DNA of 64,000 bases, from the NCBI GenBank assembly GCA_023853785.1, contig JAJIRX010000597.1, positions 248,001-312,000 on the forward strand, read 5' to 3'. Below are positions 58,134 to 64,000 of the stretch, in pieces (the stretch's first letter is position 1; every line of letters starts with the position of its first letter). Made by a program: the position numbers and the translations under genes. Source of the DNA: Psilocybe azurescens (taxonomy: Eukaryota; Basidiomycota; Agaricomycetes; Agaricales; Agrocybaceae). The notes beneath the pieces are model-generated. The model made no database searches, was not told the origin of the DNA, and worked only from the letters and a program-made list of their open reading frames with translations.

Positions 58134-58659
58134 CGTTATATCCCTCCCTCAAGTAACCAGGGGAGTGTGGGTCTATAAGATATCGAGGGTAGGGTATTTA
58201 AACAGAGTAGAAGGAACTGGGTGGTCCCCGTTTGTCGACAAAACAGGACTCCTGTCAGTAAGTAGGCTGTCGAGGCGGCGATAGCATGTGGTTCGATATT
58301 AAGATAAGTAGAAGATGTACTCCTGTACTGAGTCTCTTTAATACCGTATACACCAGTGCATGCGCAACAGGTCGAATGGCTAAAGAGACGCAACCTGGTT
58401 GAAAGACAGTGACTGATCGAGCTTGAGGTGGCCGCCCTCGCTTCTGAAGCGCATAGGAGATGAGGCCTAATATAGATCGATGGTGATGATGATGGATGGC
58501 AAAATAGAATCTTATCAGATAAGATTTTAATTTAACGATTGATTCTGTTCTCCGTACGCGTGTTTCTGCTCTCCACTGATCATCTGGGATTACTGCTGCT
58601 TAATCGCGATCTGACCAAAGGGCCCATTCATCTCTAACTTTAACCATCTCATACTCAAG
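58134..58659. promoter_or_regulatory. Divergent promoter region, MFS and CCDC124-like genes
   Basis: About 0.5 kb between two start codons. It should contain both promoters. No gene or strong motif seen. Confidence 0.4.
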
Positions 58660-59787
58660 ATGCCCCCAAAAGGTGGAAACGCAAAGAAGGAGAGTGGGAG
58701 AGCCAAAAGGCAGAAAACGAATCAAAGAAACAAGAGCAAGCGACTGCCGAGAAGGTAACGACGATCCCATTTCTCTCGCTCTACATACATCTAACAAGAC
58801 CCTACCGTACCCTATCTGTCCCCATTCCAATGAATCGATAGGAAAAGAAGGAAGCCGATAAATGGGCCGATAAAGACGTCAAGGGCGGAAAGGCGAAGCA
58901 GGAGGAGAAGGAGGAGAAGCGCAAGGCCGAGCTGGCGCGCAAAGCCGAGAACGCACGGCTCCTAGCGGAGGAGGAGAAAGCTGCATCGGTGTCCAAACCC
59001 AAGGCCGCGCCCGCGAAGAAGAAAGCGGCGCCTGCTAAAGACACCAAGCCCGCAGGCCCCGGCGCTATCGCTGCAGGCGGTGGATTGGGCGAACCTTCTG
59101 AGCCCAAAGACCAGGAGCCCGCGCCTGAAGTGGAGAGCTATGCTGCTACTGGAATCGATAATGCACTTGATCTTCTTGAAGTCGTGACTGCCAAAATGGA
59201 CAAGGCAAGCGTTGGCCAACAAGCTGCTGGGATCGAGAAACATCCAGAGGTGCGATCACATTTCTTGCTCAATGTCAATGCTCATTGTGTTCTAACGTCT
59301 TTACTTTTTGTCCAGCGTCGTTTCAAGGTATAATTTATCCAAATGATCGCAACTATAACTAAACTAACGCGTCTTCTTAGGCCGTCTTTGAAGCATGGCA
59401 AGAACGAGAACTGCCTAGAGTCAAGGAAGAGGTAATCAGCGGGCTCTCTAGTCTACACCTCATCTCTGAAATAACCTATTCCCTTTCTTCCAGCATCCCG
59501 GTCTGCGGTTGCAACAATACAAGGTCAGTAACCACCTTATTTCAATCATAATTATCCATTCTAATCTAGACTCCATCATCGCCAGGATCTACTATACAAG
59601 CAATTCCAGAAATCGCCAGAAAACCCGTAAGCATAACCACCTTCTTTACTTCGACTTTGTCTTATCGACATCACAATCCAGGTTTAACCAAGTCACGATC
59701 GATTACAATGCAACGAAAGAAGATAAAGTCGACGCTTTGAAGTCAAAACAAGCTCAGATCGAGCAACGTCTTCGCGAAAACAAGTAG
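58660..59787 (+). CDS. CCDC124/Lso2-like ribosome-associated protein
   Basis: Homologues bind the GTPase centre and mRNA channel of idle 80S ribosomes and aid recovery from stress. The ATG at 58660 opens MPPKGGNAKKESGRAKKAEN, a Lys-rich helical N-terminus continuing ESKKQEQATAEKEKKEADKW. The middle is Ala/Pro-rich (KPKAAPAKKKAAPAKDTKPA). The conserved C-terminal domain reads TGIDNALDLLEVVTAKMD, EKHPERRFKAVFEAWQEREL, PRVKEEHPGLRLQQYKDLLY and KQFQKSPENPFNQVTIDYNA, ending LRENK at 59787. Four short introns interrupt the C-terminal half. One A appears to be missing in the run 58705-58708; without it the frame stops after about 33 codons. Length (about 245 residues) suits the family. Confidence 0.9.
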
Positions 59788-60670
59788 ATGCTTGCATGAA
59801 TCTCATCTCATCTATGACGTGCTGTAATCACAATTCATTGTACACTGTATCGACATCTCTGGACTGCATTTAACGCAATGGCATCCTGATCCATAAGACT
59901 CTTTCGCATTACTTACGCAACACATATCCTTTAACTTGAATGTGAATGTTACGATCATTGAGCCAAAATCAGTAGGGCGTTGATAAACGGTCGTATTTGC
60001 AACACTTATTGTGATCCAGGCGATTGAGGAGTAGAATCCATTCATAAAATATGATAGCGTCACGAATAAATATTACATAGGAGAGCGAATGATAGAGTAT
60101 ACAACCAAGTACAGAAATCAAGAAATCAAAACATACAAGAAGGTGCAGTATTTATATATAGTAATAGGTAACCCAAGCTTCTGGCATTATGCCATAGAAT
60201 TATTTTACAGAGATGAAATAGTGTCCCTAAAAGAAAGAAGGTAGGTTAGCATCGTTGTCTTTCATAATAATAAAAAAGTAGGCGCCATCGATAAGATCAG
60301 TAAAAAAGGCAATATTCGTTTGTCTCCACAAAGAATCAGAACAGGTCTGAATATATTCATCCGCAAAAGATGGGGCGCAAAAATGAACGAGGAACGAGAC
60401 TCACGGGTATGGTTAAGTAAGCAATATAGTATATGTCAGAGCGAGTACCTGAGGAGAGAGGTCGGAGATTAGTAAAGTTCAGATAGTAGACGAAAAAAGG
60501 GTTGAAATGAAGGTAGATCAAAATTAAAAGGCAATATCGGTTTGTCCTCAAAGATAATTCGGAACAGGTCTGATATGTTTCATCACACAATAAAAGGACA
60601 GCGAGCAGGAAGCGGAAAGAAAAAAGCGAAAGAGAGTGAGAATACTCACAAGGCAGCACCAGAAAAAGAG
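59788..60670. other. Convergent 3' flanks, nothing else seen
   Basis: About 0.9 kb, AT-rich, between the CCDC124-like (+) and calcipressin (-) stop codons. Frames on either strand lack motifs. Two similar short passages (near 60330-60360 and 60545-60575: AATATCGG/AATATTCG, TTTGTC, CAAAGA, GAACAGGTCTGA) suggest a small imperfect direct duplication. Confidence 0.4.
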
Positions 60671-61443
60671 TTAGTTGGACGCAATAGGCGGCGGCATGGA
60701 GGTAGCGAAGAGTCTCCATTTCTCCCTTGCCGGCGCAGTTTCGCCATACACCCACTGTTCGTCCGAGATTTCGAACCTGAGATGGGCATCACAGTCTTCG
60801 ACGTAAACGCCTACTCCTGAGCCATCCATAGGGTCGAGGAGCTGCTCAAAGGCGGGATGGTCGTCGTATGTCTGCAGTTTTCGCAGAGCTTGGATGAGAT
60901 CTTCCGCGAGAGGCGTAGCATTAGGTGGGTCCTCCTTGATCTGTTCCCACCCCACCGGTGGAGAGCCAGGTGGCGAGATTAGGAAATTCTTCTCGATGGC
61001 AGGCGGCTTCAGGTAACTTGTAGTGGGGATCCAAGAACGTTCCCCCCGAGGGATGAGTGGGTTGGGATCCGCACGATACACGCGTAGCACAGTTTGAGAG
61101 CTGGATCAAGGACAAAAAATCAGAAAAAAAGATCAAATATATTTGAAAATGAAGTTTTCCAGTCTCACCTGTCGAAGGCTCCATCGACGATGATAGGATC
61201 GCTTCTGGACTTCGCCAACTCCGCGTGGTGATCGTACTCATAGACGATAATGACGCGTCCAAAGCCTGGCAAAGGAACCCACTGGTTGATATCACCAAAA
61301 GACGAAAAATGGTCGCGCAGCATGGCTAAAATGAGAGGGTCGAAAAAGGACTTGGGCAACGAAGTCACCGCCAGTGTGTTGGTTGGTTCAAGAACAGGCG
61401 GCGACGAGGGATCTGCGGGGGCGGTGAGGAACATCCTTGCCAT
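60671..61443 (-). CDS. RCN1: Calcipressin (regulator of calcineurin)
   Basis: Binds calcineurin and modulates its phosphatase activity. Two exons. The ATG at 61443 (MARMFLTAPADPSSPPVLEP) leads to an RRM-like half: NTLAVTSLPKSFFDPLILAM, LRDHFSSFGDINQWVPLPGF, GRVIIVYEYDHHAELAKSRS. After an 82-nt intron come VLRVYRADPNPLIPRGERSW and the signature FLISPPGSPPVGWEQIKEDP, where the SP repeats are regulatory phosphorylation sites in the family. The C-terminus includes a motif-like PFEQ-type segment (HPAFEQLLDPMDGSGVGVYV) and ends at 60671. No frame errors. A 3' PxIxIT-type docking site was looked for and TVLRVY is not one; none is certain. Confidence 0.92.
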
Positions 61444-62810
61444 GGTTATGGGGGGCCTGAGGAGAGGAGAGGGAGAAGAGGGTGGTTGGAGGAGAAGACT
61501 GCGTCTGTCCTCTGTTAAAAGGCAATTTTCAAGGCAATTACCGTAAATTACGTAACACATCAATGGCTGTGCAATCAGCCCCCCCTTGGCTGTTCGACAC
61601 AGCTCCTGCCAGTGCGCAACTCCAATGTTAACATTTACCTCGCAGAATAAGCCGCGCAGTTCGTGACATCGTACCATTCGAATTAAGAATACCTGTGTAA
61701 GAAATTGGAATGCTCTGATTATATGTACTGCCCACAAATGAAGTTGAATTGGAGTTGCGGCCCGCGTTTTTCGTCGGGTCGGCACTCATTTTTGTGCCTC
61801 GGTTGCAGCACATGCGTAAATTGTTTCTTGAAGCAGCGCCACTTGCTCACTAAAGTTGTACTTACATGGAGTATCACCCAATATCGTCCCTTTCGGTGAA
61901 ACCGTATCAGCGGCTTGTCATTTCATGACTTCGCACTCTTGGAAGCCCTCGTACTAGCATTACCAACCGCATACCTATATTTACTGGACTTGCAGGTGGG
62001 ATAAACCAACTAAAATGTCAACATATACTCAGATAATTGAAGGCTTTTACTCCTAATTTTCTGACTCATCGACTTGCACTTGACAATTTCACGTTGTCGA
62101 TTACTCGAGGGGGCGAGCCCGCAATGAATTCCTAAAGGAATATATGTATGTGTAAGTATTACAGGAACTCTCGTACACCACACATCATCTGAGAACATGT
62201 TGACACGCACGAGTCTCAAACGTCACTTAAATTGAACCTAGAGCCCTAGTTCAAATCGGTTTGGCGGACATTGCACTTTATAACCAACCAGAACATAGAT
62301 TCATGTAACGCAGAGCCACCAGCTTGACTTCATTTTGAAAGGCGCAAGTACAGTAGATCCACCAGGTTGCTATGAGATGCGTTCTCCAAGAAAAGAAATA
62401 GTATATATGTCGGTGGCTATGGCCGCTGTGAGGCAGCAACCCCAGTCATGGTAGGCGCAACATTTTTAATTTCCCTTAGAGGGTAGCGAGGAGGCCTTGA
62501 GTATAAATTTGGGGCATCGAGACGGAAGCGAACCACACGCGTGAAGAGTCAAGACCATTTCCACTGAGGACGTCTGCGTGGCTAACCAGATATCCCACAG
62601 TCCAAGTCCCACAATGCCCGAAGCTTCCATCGTAGCGTAGTCGCGGCAATTGTCGTAATTCAGGAGTACAAGAGATGGTGATAATGGCGGTACTAGCGTA
62701 AGCACGGAGCGCAACCAAATTTGGCACTTTGTTTGTCGTGGGAATGACTACTGTGTTTACGTAATACACTTGCCATTGTATTGTCCTTCTGTTACTCCAT
62801 CCGAAAGACA
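61444..62810. other. 1.4-kb intergenic region, no supported gene
   Basis: Between the calcipressin start (-) and the uORF of the last gene (+). Frames such as 62476-62811 (-) lack ATG starts and motifs. The right part presumably holds the promoter of the EGF-like gene. Confidence 0.4.
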
Positions 62811-62945
62811 ATGGCTAATTCGGACGGCATCAATTCGAGAACAATTGCGCTTAAGAATAGGGAATTCCGAACCATGTTAAACGCTGAAGGACAGCAGTCT
62901 GCTTCTGCACCCACCATCACCACTCTTTTCGAGCGCGATGGATAG
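62811..62945 (+). CDS. Upstream ORF overlapping the start of the EGF-like gene
   Basis: A 44-codon frame opens at the ATG at 62811 (ACAATGGCT, a fair start context) and ends with TAG at 62943-62945. Its last codons overlap the main ATG at 62938 (ATGGATAG). If it lies in the mRNA, ribosomes finishing it would stop beside the main start. No known motif in the peptide. Transcript extent is not known. Confidence 0.35.
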   Translation: MANSDGINSRTIALKNREFRTMLNAEGQQSASAPTITTLFERDG

Positions 62946-64000
62946 TATGTTCTCGACTCTTTTTCTCGTTCTTTTCGTTTCTTTTAGCGCGTCTGTTGGT
63001 GAGTTCAAGGTTACTGAATCCATCCGAACTGCAGTCTGACTGTTCCTTAGTCGCGCAATCTTCTGTTGTATGCGTTGCTGGGCAATGCTTGCAAGGGTTC
63101 TCTAATGCTACCAGTATGTGAAATGTCATCTGTACAATAGGACTGCGTTGATCATCTCTTCCAGTTGGCGTGAAGCTTTCAGGTACAGGGGGCTCTGTCC
63201 TTCTACTACCAGGACAATACACTTCTACTACCAATCCTCAACTCGTACACTCTCTATTAACGTCGTCATCTGCCACTTTATCAAGTTCTGCAGGGTTCAA
63301 CTCAAGTTCGACAGTTACTTTACCTCTCAACATCGGCCTCGAACCCGGAATTGCCATCTACTCACAACCACGCTACTCGGGTCAAGCAGCATTCTCAAGT
63401 CTTCCAACTTCACCCATTGCAAACACATCGACGCCTCTGGCAGCGAATTCCATCGTACTTTCAAACAATGTATGGGCGATTGTCAGCAGTGGCTCGAACG
63501 ACAACCGCGTCGTCCTCTGGGATGCCGTTCCAGATGTATCTCAACTTCCTTCCGGAAGCTCGTTGTCATTATCTCTTCTTGATATGCAATCCACTGCATG
63601 CTCTCCGCCGTGCTCGGGCTCCGGTGTATGTTCTGCCTCGGTGACGTGTACTTGCCCAACAGGGTTTACCGGATCTTCGTGCGAAAGTTGTGCAGAAGGG
63701 TTCTTTGGACCAACATGTCAACCATGTCCAAGTGGATGTTCTTCCTGTGATCAGGGTATCTCAGGATCCGGTAGATGTTTGACCGCAGCCGTCCCAAACG
63801 CTCCATCTACGTGCAACTGCTTGAATGGGCAATGCGGCAGTAACGGTCAATGTACCTGTAATCCTGGATGGATAGCAGGCACTAATGGAACGGCCTGTGC
63901 TAAATGTGCGCCTGGTTTCTTCCTTACGTCCACCGGAGATTGTGAAGGTATGGTTTTCGTTGTCCTAGGAGGTTTAATTGGCTCACGTAACATCCATAGT
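62938..64000 (+). CDS. Secreted or membrane protein with EGF/laminin-type Cys-rich repeats (5' part)
   Basis: The ATG at 62938 gives a signal peptide (MDSMFSTLFLVLFVSFSASV) interrupted by an intron, then VAQSSVVCVAGQCLQGFSNA. A Ser/Thr-rich ectodomain follows (LVHSLLTSSSATLSSSAGFN) with the beta-strand patch NNVWAIVSSGSNDNRVVLWD. Then come Cys-rich modules: CSPPCSGSGVCSASVTCTCP, TGFTGSSCESCAEGFFGPTC, QPCPSGCSSCDQGISGSGRC and CNCLNGQCGSNGQCTCNPGW. The open frame reaches a GTATGG donor at 63948 and the gene leaves the window. Similar basidiomycete proteins carry a transmembrane helix further on. Potential N-glycosylation sites (NAT, NSS, NTS, NGT) fit a secreted ectodomain. Function unknown; cell-wall or adhesion roles are guesses. 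Confidence 0.82.

Overview
The window is nuclear DNA of a filamentous basidiomycete, most probably an Agaricomycete. The genes carry many short GT-AG introns (mostly 50-60 nt), several families typical of mushroom-forming fungi are present (FunK1-type kinase, DUF6699, DUF7918), and a fungus-specific gene (elongation factor 3) sits beside other core eukaryotic genes. No CRISPR array, bacterial operon, phage, intact transposon or rRNA gene was seen.

Layout. 1-1.2 kb: small open frames only. 1.2-5.8 kb: a Hos2/HDAC3-type histone deacetylase (-) and the Pfs2/WDR33 polyadenylation factor (+), divergent. 6.2-9.5 kb: a DUF7918 protein and a membrane-anchored kinase-like protein (both -). 11.4-12.5 kb: a tiny three-exon gene and a broken relic of the kinase family. 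13-20.3 kb: V-ATPase subunit a and eEF3 (both +). 21.3-34.5 kb: an Argonaute gene (+), CWC22 (-), a LACTB2-type metallo-beta-lactamase-fold protein (+) and a second Argonaute (-). 34.8-37.4 kb: a secreted or vacuolar serine carboxypeptidase (+). 38.4-39.8 kb: an HMG-box factor (-). 41.3-51.4 kb: a FunK1 kinase, a cytochrome P450 and a decayed FunK1 copy, with repeat debris and a tRNA-like sequence. 52-55.6 kb: two tail-to-tail DUF6699 genes. 56.3-61.4 kb: an MFS transporter (-), a CCDC124/Lso2-like ribosome factor (+) and a calcipressin (-). 62.9 kb to the end: a secreted EGF-like protein (+), cut by the window edge.

The most interesting part is the Argonaute block. Two Argonautes, both with visible catalytic D, E, D and H positions, lie about 5.5 kb apart in opposite orientation and share at least three intron positions, which points to an old inverted duplication. 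About 120 bp downstream of the first one lies a 26-bp imperfect inverted repeat with a 30-nt loop, a plausible hairpin RNA or self-regulatory element beside an RNAi effector gene.

A second pattern runs across the window. At least 11 otherwise well conserved genes are each broken by single-base length differences, mostly in short homopolymer runs (mainly G/C). Because essential genes such as eEF3 and V-ATPase are hit, this looks like sequencing or assembly error rather than pseudogenes. Gene models below are described across these points and the positions are given.
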